Both the position numbers and the translations under genes were made by a program. Positions 16,816 to 25,494 of a stretch of 64,000 nucleotides of DNA are shown piece after piece. The DNA comes from Micromonospora sp. RHAY321 (GTDB lineage: Bacteria; Actinomycetota; Actinomycetes; Mycobacteriales; Micromonosporaceae). The stretch is from contig NZ_JAMHIW010000003.1 in NCBI RefSeq assembly GCF_023896955.1, positions 372,001 to 436,000 of the forward strand, in the 5' to 3' direction. Numbering within the stretch: position 1 is the first letter of the stretch; each line of letters starts with the position of its first letter. The notes below the pieces were generated by a model. The model worked only from the letters and a program-made list of their open reading frames with translations. It did no database searches and was not told the origin of the DNA.

Positions 16816-16844
16816 GTCGGAACCAGCCCCGGCCCCCGATCCAG

Positions 16845-16879
16845 GGGTGGACGGGCCGCTGAGCGCGGCCCGTCCACCC
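16845..16879. terminator. Perfect 15-bp hairpin between convergent genes
   Basis: GGGTGGACGGGCCGC (16845-16859) pairs perfectly with 16865-16879 across the loop TGAGC. It lies between the stops of the AhpD-like gene and the metalloprotease gene and can serve both. Confidence 0.8.
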
Positions 16880-16891
16880 GGCAATGCTCAG

Positions 16892-17854
16892 TTACCCGGC
16901 GCCGCCGGCCCGGAACGCCACCCAGGCGTCGCTCATCCGGTCGGCCTGTCCCGCGGTGAACATGTTCATGCAGGAGTCCTGCGTGTAGTCCATGAAGTTG
17001 TGGATCGGGTCGAGCCCGGGTGCGGTGCAGGTGTCCGCGCCCACCGGGCAGTTGAACTGGGGCATCGCCTCGCGGGGAGTGTCCGCGACGAAGTCGCCGG
17101 AGGCGGAGCAGCCGTGCGCGAAGGTGTGCTCCAGCATCAGCCAGTGCCCGACCTCGTGCGTCAGCGTGTCACCGAGGGCGTACTTGCCGGCCGTGCCGCC
17201 GGGCATCGACTCGTCGAGCATCACGACGCCGTCGATGTAGTCACGGCCGTTGTTGTAACCCTTCGGGAAGTACGCCCAGCCGAGGAGCCCGCCGCCGATG
17301 TTGGCCGCGTACACGTTCAGGGTGCGGGAGTCACCGGTGTACAGCGCCTTCTTCATGTCCCGCTCGTTCTTGCCCGGTTCGACGGTGTACCAGGCGCTGT
17401 TCACCGTCCACGTGGTGTCGACGAGCGAGAACCGGAACGGCGTGTTGGAGGCGTTCGCCGCCGTGCGGCCCGCGAACGAGTCGTTCAGCACCGTCATCTG
17501 CGCCGCGATGAGGCTCTTCCACCTGGCCGTCTCGGCTGCGCTGAGGGCGTGGTCGGAGACCATGTGGAAGACGGTCGGCACGGTGACGCTGCCGTCGGCG
17601 AGGCGCGGGGCGTCCTTGATCACGCCGTAGGCGTTCGCCTCGTTCTTGGAATACAGCTCCGGCTCCTGCGCGGTGGCGCCCTCGGCGACGCGGGCCGCGC
17701 TGTGCTCGTCGGCACCCGGCTCACAGGCCGCGACACCCGGGGAGACGGTCGCGGGCGCTGCCGTGCCCACCGCACCGTAGGCGCCCCCGGACGCCAGGAA
17801 CGTCGCAGCGGTGGCGGTGAGAACCGCCAGTCGGAAAGTCGATCTCCTGTGCAT
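16892..17854 (-). CDS. Secreted zinc metalloprotease, M43 (pappalysin/cytophagalysin) family
   Basis: 320 residues. A Sec signal peptide (about 1-28) is followed by a short propeptide-like region and a metzincin catalytic domain. The zinc site is HEVGHWLMLEH (233-243, HExxHxxxxxH). The Met-turn is at NFMDY, with Met288. Several Cys around 250-295 probably form disulfides, as in M43B enzymes. It is exported and degrades proteins outside the cell; the target is unknown. ATG 17854, with a weak AAAGG upstream. Confidence 0.9.
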   Translation of the reverse strand: MHRRSTFRLAVLTATAATFLASGGAYGAVGTAAPATVSPGVAACEPGADEHSAARVAEGATAQEPELYSKNEANAYGVIKDAPRLADGSVTVPTVFHMVSDHALSAAETARWKSLIAAQMTVLNDSFAGRTAANASNTPFRFSLVDTTWTVNSAWYTVEPGKNERDMKKALYTGDSRTLNVYAANIGGGLLGWAYFPKGYNNGRDYIDGVVMLDESMPGGTAGKYALGDTLTHEVGHWLMLEHTFAHGCSASGDFVADTPREAMPQFNCPVGADTCTAPGLDPIHNFMDYTQDSCMNMFTAGQADRMSDAWVAFRAGGAG

Positions 17855-18020
17855 CGTTGCACCTTTCAGGGAGGCGGTGCGGGTCGACGCATGGTTGTCA
17901 TGACCGGGTCGATGACGTCGTCGTTTGGGTATGAGACCACGTCGATGACATCGACAAAAGACCCTCTGAGCAGGGCTGATGCCGATGTAACGGAAGAGGG
18001 TCGCCCAGCGCTGTTTCGGC

Positions 18021-18773
18021 TCAGAGGACCCGGGTGACCTGCTCGGCGGCGATCAGCGCCTCGCGCCCCGCCGGGTCGAGGTTGGCGCTGATCACCACGG
18101 ACGCGCCAGCGGAGAGCGGCGCCAGCAACCACTTCAACGGCTGCTCGTGCTCGGCGGCGTCCACCAGCAGCCGGTCCCCGGCACGCAGGTCCAGCATCGT
18201 TGCGATTTCCTGGGCGAGCGCGCCCCACTGGCCGTAGGTGGTGCCGTCCGCGCTCGCCGGGTCCGACGGGTGGATGGCGGTGTGGTCGGGCGTGACGTCC
18301 GGGTGCCGGAGCACCTCGGCGGACCAGTCGAGCCAGCCCAACGGCACGTCGGCCAGCGACCCAGGCCCGGTGCCGACGAGGTAGCGGTGCGGTGCGTCGG
18401 GCACGTCCTCCAGCCAGTCGTCCTGCCGCTCGGGGGTCGCGAAGACCGCGTCGAAAGGCCGGTCACCGCCCGGTTCGAGCACCGGCAGGCCCGCGGTGGC
18501 GCGAGGCCGGAACGACACCGCCAGGCCGGAGGCCCAGGCCCCCAACAACACCGCGGCGGTACGCCAGTGCGGCGGCAGCAGCACCGCGACGCGGCTGCCG
18601 GGGCCGAGCCCGCAGCCGTCCCGCAGCAGACCCGCGCTGCGTGCCGCCCAGGATCCGACCTGGTGGGCGGTCAGGTCGACGCGCTCGCCGGTCGCCTCGT
18701 CGCGGTAGCTGAGCAGCGGGCGCTCGGCGTCGGCGGGCCGGGCCGCCAGGTCGGCCGTGACGGTTGGCTGCAT
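18021..18773 (-). CDS. TIGR03089-like protein (AMP-binding-enzyme-related)
   Basis: 250 residues from the ATG at 18773, with GGGGAG about 8 bases upstream; an earlier TTG at 18815 is less likely. The protein looks like the N-terminal part of an acyl-CoA synthetase (SYRDEATGERVDLTAHQVGSW, split over residues 21-41, and VAVLLPPHW near 67). It lacks the P-loop TSGTTG and the C-terminal adenylation motifs, so it is unlikely to be an active ligase. This truncated type is common in actinobacteria and has no known function. A 9-bp inverted repeat (17963-17971 and 18019-18027) spans the stop codon and may help termination. Confidence 0.72.
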   Translation of the reverse strand: MQPTVTADLAARPADAERPLLSYRDEATGERVDLTAHQVGSWAARSAGLLRDGCGLGPGSRVAVLLPPHWRTAAVLLGAWASGLAVSFRPRATAGLPVLEPGGDRPFDAVFATPERQDDWLEDVPDAPHRYLVGTGPGSLADVPLGWLDWSAEVLRHPDVTPDHTAIHPSDPASADGTTYGQWGALAQEIATMLDLRAGDRLLVDAAEHEQPLKWLLAPLSAGASVVISANLDPAGREALIAAEQVTRVL

Positions 18774-18904
18774 CTCCACGCTCCCCGGTGACGACGTCGG
18801 AACCACCCTACTCAACGACTTTGGTCGTGCTCGTCGTCGGCCGATGGCCGTAGCGGCCGTCCGGGTGGCCGGCGCACGGTGCGGATGACCCCGAAGGAGC
18901 AGCC

Positions 18905-19933
18905 ATGCCGACCGAGCCCCGCCGACCCCTCACCGACCCCGTGCGTCGCCGGCTCGTACCCGTGGTCGCGTTGCTCCTGCTCGCGCCCTGGGCCGCCGAG
19001 TGCTCGTGGGGTGGGTTCACCCTCGACGACTTCCTCCCGGTGCTGGTCTTCCTCGGACCGATGTACGGAGGAGCGGCGATCCTGATCCGGGAGACCGCCC
19101 GGCACCTCGGCGCGGGTTGGCCGACGATCGTGCTGCTCGCCGCCGCGTTCGGCGTGCTCCAGGCCGGCCTGGTCGACCAGTCGCTGTTCAATCCCGGCTA
19201 CCTCGACGACACGGAGTACGCCGACACCCGCGCCGCCGCCGAGGCGACGCTGGTGCCGGGGCTCGGGTTCAGCCTCCGGCAGGCCTTCGACTACGTTGGC
19301 AACCACATCGTGCTGACCATCTGCGCCCCGATCGTGCTCGTCGAGTCGTTCCTCGGGTCGGACCGCCGGCTGCGGCCGTGGCTCGGCCGGCCAGGGCTTG
19401 CCGTGGTCGCCGTGCTCTACCTGCTGGGCAGTCTGCTCATCTTCTCGGACAGCGGCCGGAAGGGATTCCTGGCCAGCCCGCTCCAGTTGACCTTCGCCGC
19501 CGCGCTGGTCCTCGCACTCGTCGCGGTGGCCCTGCTGCCCCGCTGGCGTCGCCCCCGTCCGCGACGCACCCGCCGGGCACCGCATCCGCTCTGGGTGGGC
19601 CTGGTGGTCGTCCTCGTCCACTTCGGTACCGATCTGACACCCGGCTGGCCGGGGGTGGGCATCGCGCTGGCGCTCGCCGCCACCGTCGGGGGCCTGGTGG
19701 CGTACTGGTCGTCCCGCGCCGGCTGGGGGCAGCGGCACGTGCTCGTCGCCGGCTCGGCGAGCCTGGTCACCGCCGCCGCGTTCGCGTACCTGGTGCCGCC
19801 GTACTCCCCGGCGTCCCCAGCGGTGGCCCTGGCCGGCGACGTCGCGGTCACCGTGGTCACCGTGGCCCTGACAGGTGGTGCCTGGTGGCGACTGGGCCGC
19901 ACGTCGTCCGATGTTCACGTCGCCCCGAGCTGA
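18905..19933 (+). CDS. Polytopic membrane protein of unknown function
   Basis: 342 residues with about eight to nine predicted membrane helices and an Arg-rich cytoplasmic loop near residue 215-228 (RWRRPRPRRTRRAP). AAGGAG lies 6 bases before the ATG at 18905. No transporter or enzyme motif is recognisable. It is divergent from the TIGR03089-like gene and convergent with the NHEJ polymerase gene 25 bases away. Confidence 0.7.
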   Translation: MPTEPRRPLTDPVRRRLVPVVALLLLAPWAAECSWGGFTLDDFLPVLVFLGPMYGGAAILIRETARHLGAGWPTIVLLAAAFGVLQAGLVDQSLFNPGYLDDTEYADTRAAAEATLVPGLGFSLRQAFDYVGNHIVLTICAPIVLVESFLGSDRRLRPWLGRPGLAVVAVLYLLGSLLIFSDSGRKGFLASPLQLTFAAALVLALVAVALLPRWRRPRPRRTRRAPHPLWVGLVVVLVHFGTDLTPGWPGVGIALALAATVGGLVAYWSSRAGWGQRHVLVAGSASLVTAAAFAYLVPPYSPASPAVALAGDVAVTVVTVALTGGAWWRLGRTSSDVHVAPS

Positions 19934-19958
19934 TGCTGCCCAGCGGATGACCGGCGAA

Positions 19959-20870
19959 TCAGCCCGGCAGCTCCGGGCCGCCTTCGAGCAGTGGAGCCAG
20001 CAGGTCGCCGTACTCCTCGACCCGATCCAGGGCCTCGGCGGCGGTGAACTGGCGGACGGCCGGCTTGCGGCCGCGAGCGCCGGCCTCGACCTCGTCCCAG
20101 GTCAGCGGGGTGGAGGCGGACGGCACTCGCTGCGCCCGCAGCGAGTACGGCGCCACGGTGGTCTTCGCCGCGTTGTTCTGGCTCCAGTCGATGAAGACCT
20201 TTCCGGGGCGCAGGTTCTTCGCCATCTTCGACACGATCAGCTTCGGGTGCGCCTTCTCCAACTCCTGGGCGATGCGCTTGGCGTAGTCGGAGACGACATC
20301 AGCGGACTGGGTGCCCGCGATCGGGCAGCAGAGCTGCATGCCCTTCTTGCCGGAGGTCTTCGGGTAGCTGTCGATGCCGTCGTCGGCGAGCCGGTCGCGC
20401 ATCAGCACCGCCACCGGGCAGCACTCGGCGAGCCCCGCCGGCGGCCCCGGGTCCAGGTCGACGACCATCATGTCCGGGTGCGTGCCGACCCTCCACTGCG
20501 GCGTGTGCAGCTCCAGCGCGGCCAGGTTGGCCAGCCAGACCAGGGTGGGCAGGTCGTCGGCGACGACGTAGTCGATGGTCTCCCGGCCCTTCGTCGACCC
20601 GGGTGCCGGCAGCGTCTCCACCCGCACCCAGTCCGGCGTCGCCGCCGGCTTGTTCTTCTCGAAGAAGGACTTGTCGTCCACGCCGTTGGGGAACCGGATC
20701 CTGGTCAGCGCCCGGTCCCGCAGGTGCGGCAGCAGCACCGGGGAGACGCGGGTGTAGTAGTCGATCACTTCGCCCTTGGTGAAGCCGGCCGCCGGATAGA
20801 GCACCTTGTCCAGGTTGGACAGCTCCAGCGCGCGACCCTCGACGTCCACCCGCAGCCGGTCAGCCGGCAT
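19959..20870 (-). CDS. NHEJ primase-polymerase (LigD polymerase domain, stand-alone)
   Basis: 303 residues matching the polymerase module of LigD, an archaeo-eukaryotic primase fold that fills gaps and adds ribonucleotides at double-strand breaks. The metal-binding aspartates are visible in VVDLDPG (about residues 137-143) and FIDWSQNN (about 226-233). The LHTPQW segment lies near 121. The ATG at 20870 overlaps the upstream ligase gene by 11 bases, so the two are translationally coupled. No phosphoesterase domain is attached. In Mycobacterium LigD, polymerase, phosphoesterase and ligase are one protein; here polymerase and ligase are separate. Confidence 0.9.
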   Translation of the reverse strand: MPADRLRVDVEGRALELSNLDKVLYPAAGFTKGEVIDYYTRVSPVLLPHLRDRALTRIRFPNGVDDKSFFEKNKPAATPDWVRVETLPAPGSTKGRETIDYVVADDLPTLVWLANLAALELHTPQWRVGTHPDMMVVDLDPGPPAGLAECCPVAVLMRDRLADDGIDSYPKTSGKKGMQLCCPIAGTQSADVVSDYAKRIAQELEKAHPKLIVSKMAKNLRPGKVFIDWSQNNAAKTTVAPYSLRAQRVPSASTPLTWDEVEAGARGRKPAVRQFTAAEALDRVEEYGDLLAPLLEGGPELPG

Positions 20871-21801
20871 CGTCGACCTCCTCCGGCGGCTTGTCCGGGC
20901 GCAACCGCAGCACCCGGGGGAAGCGCAGCCGGCCGTCCGGGGTGCGCTGGCCGTACTTCACCTCCACCACCACCCGGGGAGTTACCCAGATGGCGCCCCG
21001 GGCATCCTCGCGCGGCACACCCGGCGCGAAAGGTGACACGCCGGAGCGCAGCGGCTCGAGCTCGGCGAGGAGTTGCCGTTCGATGGCGGCACCGATGCCG
21101 CCGCCGACCCGACCCCGGTAGATGAGCCGGCCGTCCGGGCCGGGCACGCCGACCAGCAGGCCACCGATCCGGCGGGCGCCCGGCCGCCAGCCGCCGATGA
21201 CGAAGTCGCCGGTGACCTCCAGCTTGACCTTCAACCAGTCCGGTGAGCGCACGCCGGGGCGGTAGACCGCGCCGATCCGCTTGGCCATCACCCCCTCCAG
21301 ACCGTGCTCACCGGCTGCCTCGTAGGTGGCCGGGCCGTCGGCGAACATCGGGGGCACCGCCCACCGGGCACCGCCGAGGGCGAGCCCGTCCAGGGCCTCC
21401 CGGCGGCGCTCGTACGGCCAGCCGGTCAGGTCGTCACCGTTCAGGCGGAGCAGGTCGAAGATCATGTACGTCACCGGCATGACCGCCGCCAGCCGTGCCG
21501 CCTTGGCCCGGTCCCGGACGTGCATGCGTTCGGCCAGCGCGGTGAACGAGGGCTGCCCGCCCTCGCCGAGCAGCACCACCTCGCCGTCGAGCAGCGCGTC
21601 GTCGACCTGCTCGTGCAGGGTGGCCAGTTCGGGGTACGCGGTGGTGATCTCCACGCCGGAACGGGCATACAGGTGCTGAACACCGCCGGAGATGTCGGCC
21701 AGGGCGCGCACGCCGTCCCACTTGAACTCGTACGCCCAGCCGTCACCCGCCGGGAGCGGCCCGGTCATCGCGAGCATCGGCTTGAGCGGCGCGCCGGGCA
21801 C
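20860..21801 (-). CDS. ATP-dependent DNA ligase (LigD ligase domain, stand-alone)
   Basis: 313 residues. The adenylated lysine motif is KWDGVRA with Lys27. Downstream nucleotidyltransferase motifs include LDGEVV (III), EGVMAKR (IV) and the WLKVKLE segment (V). An OB-fold follows at about 205-313. It seals breaks in non-homologous end joining using ATP. The GTG start at 21801 is 85 bases from the divergent Ku gene. It overlaps the polymerase gene by 11 bases, forming an operon. Confidence 0.92.
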   Translation of the reverse strand: MPGAPLKPMLAMTGPLPAGDGWAYEFKWDGVRALADISGGVQHLYARSGVEITTAYPELATLHEQVDDALLDGEVVLLGEGGQPSFTALAERMHVRDRAKAARLAAVMPVTYMIFDLLRLNGDDLTGWPYERRREALDGLALGGARWAVPPMFADGPATYEAAGEHGLEGVMAKRIGAVYRPGVRSPDWLKVKLEVTGDFVIGGWRPGARRIGGLLVGVPGPDGRLIYRGRVGGGIGAAIERQLLAELEPLRSGVSPFAPGVPREDARGAIWVTPRVVVEVKYGQRTPDGRLRFPRVLRLRPDKPPEEVDDAG

Positions 21802-21886
21802 GACCCGACTGTAGTAGCAGCGCGAACACCTCGCGTCCGGTTCCTCGGGATGCGAGCATGGTCGATACCGGCGAAGGGAGCGCAGG

Positions 21887-22915
21887 ATGCGGGCAATCTG
21901 GAAGGGAGCCGTGTCGTTCGGGCTCGTCTCGATCGGGGTGAAGCTCTACTCCGCGACCGAGGAGAAGGACATCCGGTTCCACCAGGTGCACCGCGAGGAC
22001 GGTGGCCGGATCCGCTACAAGCGCACCTGCTCGGTCTGCGGCGAGGAGGTCACCTACGACGACATCGCCAAGGGCTACGACATCGGCGGTGGCGAGATGG
22101 TCATCCTCACCGACGAGGACTTCGCCGACCTGCCGCTGACCAGCTCCCGCGCGATCGACGTGCTGGAGTTCGTCCCGGCCGAGCAGGTCGACCCGATCCT
22201 CTACAACAAGGCCTACTTCCTGGAGCCCGACGGCGCGGCGACCAAGCCGTACGTGCTGCTGCGCGACGCGCTGATCGAATCGGAGCGGGTGGCCATCGTC
22301 AAGGTGGCGCTGCGCCAGCGGGAGCAGCTCGCCACGCTGCGGGTCCGCGAGGGCGTGCTGCTGCTCAACACCATGCTCTGGCCGGACGAGATCCGGACGG
22401 CGGACTTCGGCTTCCTCGACGAGGACCTGAAGGTGCGCCCGCCGGAGCTGGCGATGGCCAGTTCCCTGATCGACTCGATGACCGGCGAGTTCGAGCCGGA
22501 CGTCTTCACCGACGACTACCGGGCGGCGTTGCAGGAGGTCATCGACGCCAAGGTGGAGGGTCGCGAGGTCGTTCAGCCGGAGGAGGTCGAGGAGGCCCCG
22601 GCCGCGGCGGTGGACCTGATGGCCGCTCTGAAGGCGTCGGTGGAGCGCGCGAAGGCGGCCCGCGGCGAACCGGCTCGCGGCGGTGGAGGCGGCGGCGGCG
22701 AACCGACGCCCATCTCGTCGGCCCGCTCGGCGAAGAAGGCAGCCGAGAAGAAGGCGGCCAAGGCACCGGCCAAGAAGACGGCCGCGAAGAAGACCGCCGA
22801 GAAGAAGGCGGCCGAACCGGCGAAGAAGACCGCCGCGAAGAAGACTCCGGCCAAGAAGGCCGAACCGGCGAAGAAGACGGCGGCCAGGAAGGCCGCACCT
22901 CGCAAGACCGCCTGA
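21887..22915 (+). CDS. ku: Ku protein with lysine-rich tail
   Basis: 342 residues. The Ku core (about 1-255) starts MRAIWKGAVSFGLVSIGVK, the characteristic N-terminus, and would form a homodimeric ring on DNA ends that recruits LigD. A glycine-rich hinge (about 265-272) leads to a tail of about 60 residues made of AKK/AEKKA/PAKK repeats, like histone H1 or HU tails, which should bind DNA non-specifically. ATG start with GGGAG 7 bases upstream. It is divergent from the ligase-polymerase operon over 85 bases, so all three probably share control. Confidence 0.93.
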   Translation: MRAIWKGAVSFGLVSIGVKLYSATEEKDIRFHQVHREDGGRIRYKRTCSVCGEEVTYDDIAKGYDIGGGEMVILTDEDFADLPLTSSRAIDVLEFVPAEQVDPILYNKAYFLEPDGAATKPYVLLRDALIESERVAIVKVALRQREQLATLRVREGVLLLNTMLWPDEIRTADFGFLDEDLKVRPPELAMASSLIDSMTGEFEPDVFTDDYRAALQEVIDAKVEGREVVQPEEVEEAPAAAVDLMAALKASVERAKAARGEPARGGGGGGGEPTPISSARSAKKAAEKKAAKAPAKKTAAKKTAEKKAAEPAKKTAAKKTPAKKAEPAKKTAARKAAPRKTA

Positions 22916-22989
22916 CCGTACGGCAGCGCCGACGGCGTCCGCCGGACCGGGTACGCTCCGCCGGCCGTTGGCCACCGGAGGAGCCCGCC

Positions 22990-23628
22990 ATGCCGTACAC
23001 CCCTGACCTGGACCGGTTGTTGACGCCGGGAGCCCGCTTCACCGACGAGCACGGGGCGTACCTGATGGAGGCCCACCCGGTGGGCGACATCGTGCTGCCG
23101 ACCGGCCGGGTGGTGGGGTGTGACCCGCTGGTCTGCCCGGAGGCCGAGCCGTACACGGTCGGCGTGCCGCCGGGGCGGCATCCCGCCCGGGCGTGGGTGG
23201 CGGTGGTGCTCCGAGAGGACGCCGAGGTGGACAGGCGGGTGGCCGCACTGGAGCTGGTCATCGAGGAGGAGCCGACGGTCCGCTGGGAGCTGGCCGTCGC
23301 CGGCGACCAGGACGTCGCGACCCTCGGCGCGGACGACTACTTCGGGTACGGGGTGGACGCGGGCGCCGGCACCCTCGCCGACCCGACGGCCCTCACCGCC
23401 CTGGAAGGTTGGGACGAGAACCGGGTGGAGGAAACGTTCATCCCGGCCGAACCGCCCGCCTCGCCGGTCCCGGGGTTGATCACCGCGGTCCTGGACGAGG
23501 CCACCGGCGCCAACGTCGTCACCGTCGCCACGGGCTGGGGTGACGGCTGTTACGGCACCTGGATCGGGCGGGCCGCCGACGGTCGGGTGACCTCGTTCGT
23601 GACGGACTTCATGGTGGTCCCGGATTAG
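22990..23628 (+). CDS. DUF4241 domain protein
   Basis: 212 residues resembling DUF4241 proteins (VALELVIEEEPTVRWELA mid-protein and GDGCYGTWIGRAADG near the end). GGAGGAG lies about 7 bases before the ATG at 22990. Acidic and without signal or membrane segments, so cytoplasmic. Function unknown; members of this family are sometimes found beside toxins, but no toxin is adjacent here. It lies 74 bases after ku on the same strand. Confidence 0.75.
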   Translation: MPYTPDLDRLLTPGARFTDEHGAYLMEAHPVGDIVLPTGRVVGCDPLVCPEAEPYTVGVPPGRHPARAWVAVVLREDAEVDRRVAALELVIEEEPTVRWELAVAGDQDVATLGADDYFGYGVDAGAGTLADPTALTALEGWDENRVEETFIPAEPPASPVPGLITAVLDEATGANVVTVATGWGDGCYGTWIGRAADGRVTSFVTDFMVVPD

Positions 23629-23774
23629 TCGCCCCGAAGGGCCCGGAACGACGCCGGAGGGCGATTCGACCGGTCCGGGGCGGGCACAGCGGGCCGCCGG
23701 GCGGGTACCGTGTGCGTCGGCTTTCCCCCCGGCACCGCGTGCCGGCCACACCTTCGCAGCAGGGAGTCGACGAC

Positions 23775-24449
23775 GTGAGCGAGCGCACGCAGCAGAACCG
23801 GTCGGAGGGCCAGGGCCCGGCAACCAAGGCGGGTCGCCGCCTGGCCGCCCAGCTGGCGGCGCAGAAGGCGGCCGAGGCGAAGCGGCGTCGCCAGGCGTGG
23901 GCCGGCGGGCTCGCCGGTGTCGCCGTGGTGGCGGTGCTGATCACCGTCTTCGTGATCGTCGGGAACAACGACGACAAGCCCACCAACCAGGCCGGCGCGA
24001 CCCCGTCCGCCTCCGCCCCGGCCCCGGACGCGGCCGGCGCGCCCCCCGCCCCGCAGCTGCCGGAGGGTGCCGACCCGGCGCTGGGCAGCAAGCCGACCGT
24101 GACGGCCGGCAAGGGTGAGCTGAAGAAGCTCACGGTCACCCCACTGATCAAGGGCACGGGCCCGGCGGTCGCGAAGGGTCAGACCATCACCACCAACTAC
24201 GTGGGCGTGTTCTTCAAGGACGGCAAGGAGTTCGACTCGTCCTGGACGGGCGGCCAGCCGGCTTCCTTCCCGATCGGCGTGGGTCAGGTCATCCCGGGCT
24301 GGGACCAGGGTCTGGTCGGGGTGACCGTGGGCAGCCGCGTGCAGCTCGACATCCCGGGCGAGCTGGCGTACGGCAACGACGAGGCCGCGGCCGGCGGGCG
24401 GCCGACCGGTCCGCTGCGCTTCGTGGTGGACGTGCTCGCCGCCCAGTGA
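23775..24449 (+). CDS. Membrane-anchored FKBP-type peptidyl-prolyl isomerase
   Basis: 224 residues from the GTG at 23775 (AGGGAG about 9 bases upstream). A basic cytoplasmic N-terminus (1-40) leads to one membrane helix (about 42-63) and an Ala/Pro linker (70-105). The FKBP domain (about 115-224) has the expected TNYVGVFFKDGKEFDSSW, VIPGWDQGLVG and ELAYG signatures. It would catalyse proline cis-trans isomerisation of proteins outside the membrane. Followed 92 bases downstream by a strong hairpin. Confidence 0.9.
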   Translation: MSERTQQNRSEGQGPATKAGRRLAAQLAAQKAAEAKRRRQAWAGGLAGVAVVAVLITVFVIVGNNDDKPTNQAGATPSASAPAPDAAGAPPAPQLPEGADPALGSKPTVTAGKGELKKLTVTPLIKGTGPAVAKGQTITTNYVGVFFKDGKEFDSSWTGGQPASFPIGVGQVIPGWDQGLVGVTVGSRVQLDIPGELAYGNDEAAAGGRPTGPLRFVVDVLAAQ

Positions 24450-24540
24450 CCCGTCCGGATCGCCCCGGTTGTCGCCCGGCCGCGATGCAGTTGTTCACAT
24501 GGGGCTTCCGGCCCGTCACCCACCGGCAGTAGGTTCGGCG

Positions 24541-24570
24541 TCACCCCGGGCGGTTCGCCGCCCGGGGTGA
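24541..24570. terminator. Perfect hairpin with TTCG tetraloop
   Basis: TCACCCCGGGCGG (24541-24553) pairs perfectly with 24558-24570 around TTCG, an exceptionally stable UUCG loop in RNA. It is downstream of the FKBP gene and 29 bases before the start of the next gene. It probably terminates the FKBP transcript; a role in the leader of the next gene is less likely. Confidence 0.7.
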
Positions 24571-24598
24571 CCATCCGGACGGGGACGCGGAGGTGCAC

Positions 24599-25462
24599 GT
24601 GACGGCGCTGGACGAGCCTGGGCGTACGGCCCGGTTGATGTGGACGCACTTCGAGCCGGTGCACGCGGTCACCTACTTCCACCCCCGGGCCCGCGCCGCG
24701 TACGAGGCGGTGGGGCTGCGCGGCTACTGGCGGGGCTACTTCGCCGGCCGTGCTGCACCGCTGGGCGCCACCGAGGCGCCCCCGGTGATCGCCGCCTTCT
24801 TCAACTTCGCACCGCCGATGGTGAGCCGGGCGCTGCCGGCGGTGTGGCGGCTGGCCACGCCGCAGGAGGCGCTGCGCGCCCGCCTGACCGGTGCCGTGCA
24901 GGCCCTGGCGGAGCTGACCTACGAGCTGCCCGAGACGCACCTCGCGGAGGCCGCCGACCTGCTGGAGCGGGCCGCCTCGGCGGTGCAGGCCGCCGGCCGG
25001 GTGCTCGGCGCGGTCAACGCGGCGCTGCCGGTCGGGGAGTACCCGCTGGCCCGGCTCTGGCAGGCCGCCACCACGCTGCGCGAGCACCGGGGCGACGGGC
25101 ACGTGGCGGCGCTGGTGGCCGCCGGCCTGGACCCGGTCGAGACGCTGGCCTGGCGGGTCGCCGTCGACATGTCGCCGCAGAACCTGCTCGGCCGGGGCTG
25201 GTCCGAGGAGCAGTGGCGGGCCGCCCGTGAGCGGCTGGCACAGCGGGGCTGGCTGACCCCCGACGGTGCGGCCACCGACCACGGCCGGGCCGGTTTCCAG
25301 GCGGTCGAGGACGCCACCGACCGGGCCGCCGCGCACCCGTGGGAGGCGCTCGGCCGGGACGGCACGGACCGGCTGCGGGAGCTGCTGGAGCCGATCGCCC
25401 GGTCCTGCCACACGGTGATCCCGGAGGGCAGCCCGATCGGGCTGCCCGCGCTGCCCGGCTGA
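24599..25462 (+). CDS. SCO6745-type protein with winged-helix-like C-terminus
   Basis: 287 residues from the GTG at 24599, which has GGAGG 5 bases upstream; a GTG six bases earlier overlaps that site. It resembles a conserved actinobacterial family (SCO6745-like): it begins ARLMWTHFEPVHAVTYF, is helical throughout, and has a C-terminal segment resembling a MarR/winged-helix domain (EEQWRAARERLAQRGWL ... LTPDG). Function unknown. A HAD hydrolase gene follows after 32 bases on the same strand. Confidence 0.7.
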   Translation: MTALDEPGRTARLMWTHFEPVHAVTYFHPRARAAYEAVGLRGYWRGYFAGRAAPLGATEAPPVIAAFFNFAPPMVSRALPAVWRLATPQEALRARLTGAVQALAELTYELPETHLAEAADLLERAASAVQAAGRVLGAVNAALPVGEYPLARLWQAATTLREHRGDGHVAALVAAGLDPVETLAWRVAVDMSPQNLLGRGWSEEQWRAARERLAQRGWLTPDGAATDHGRAGFQAVEDATDRAAAHPWEALGRDGTDRLRELLEPIARSCHTVIPEGSPIGLPALPG

Positions 25463-25494
25463 CCGGAGCGCCACCCGTCGGGCAGGATGGGCCC

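Noticed and set aside
17963..18027. Inverted repeat as an operator
   Set aside because: The 9-bp arms are 47 bases apart and one lies in the coding end of the TIGR03089-like gene; weak terminator at best.
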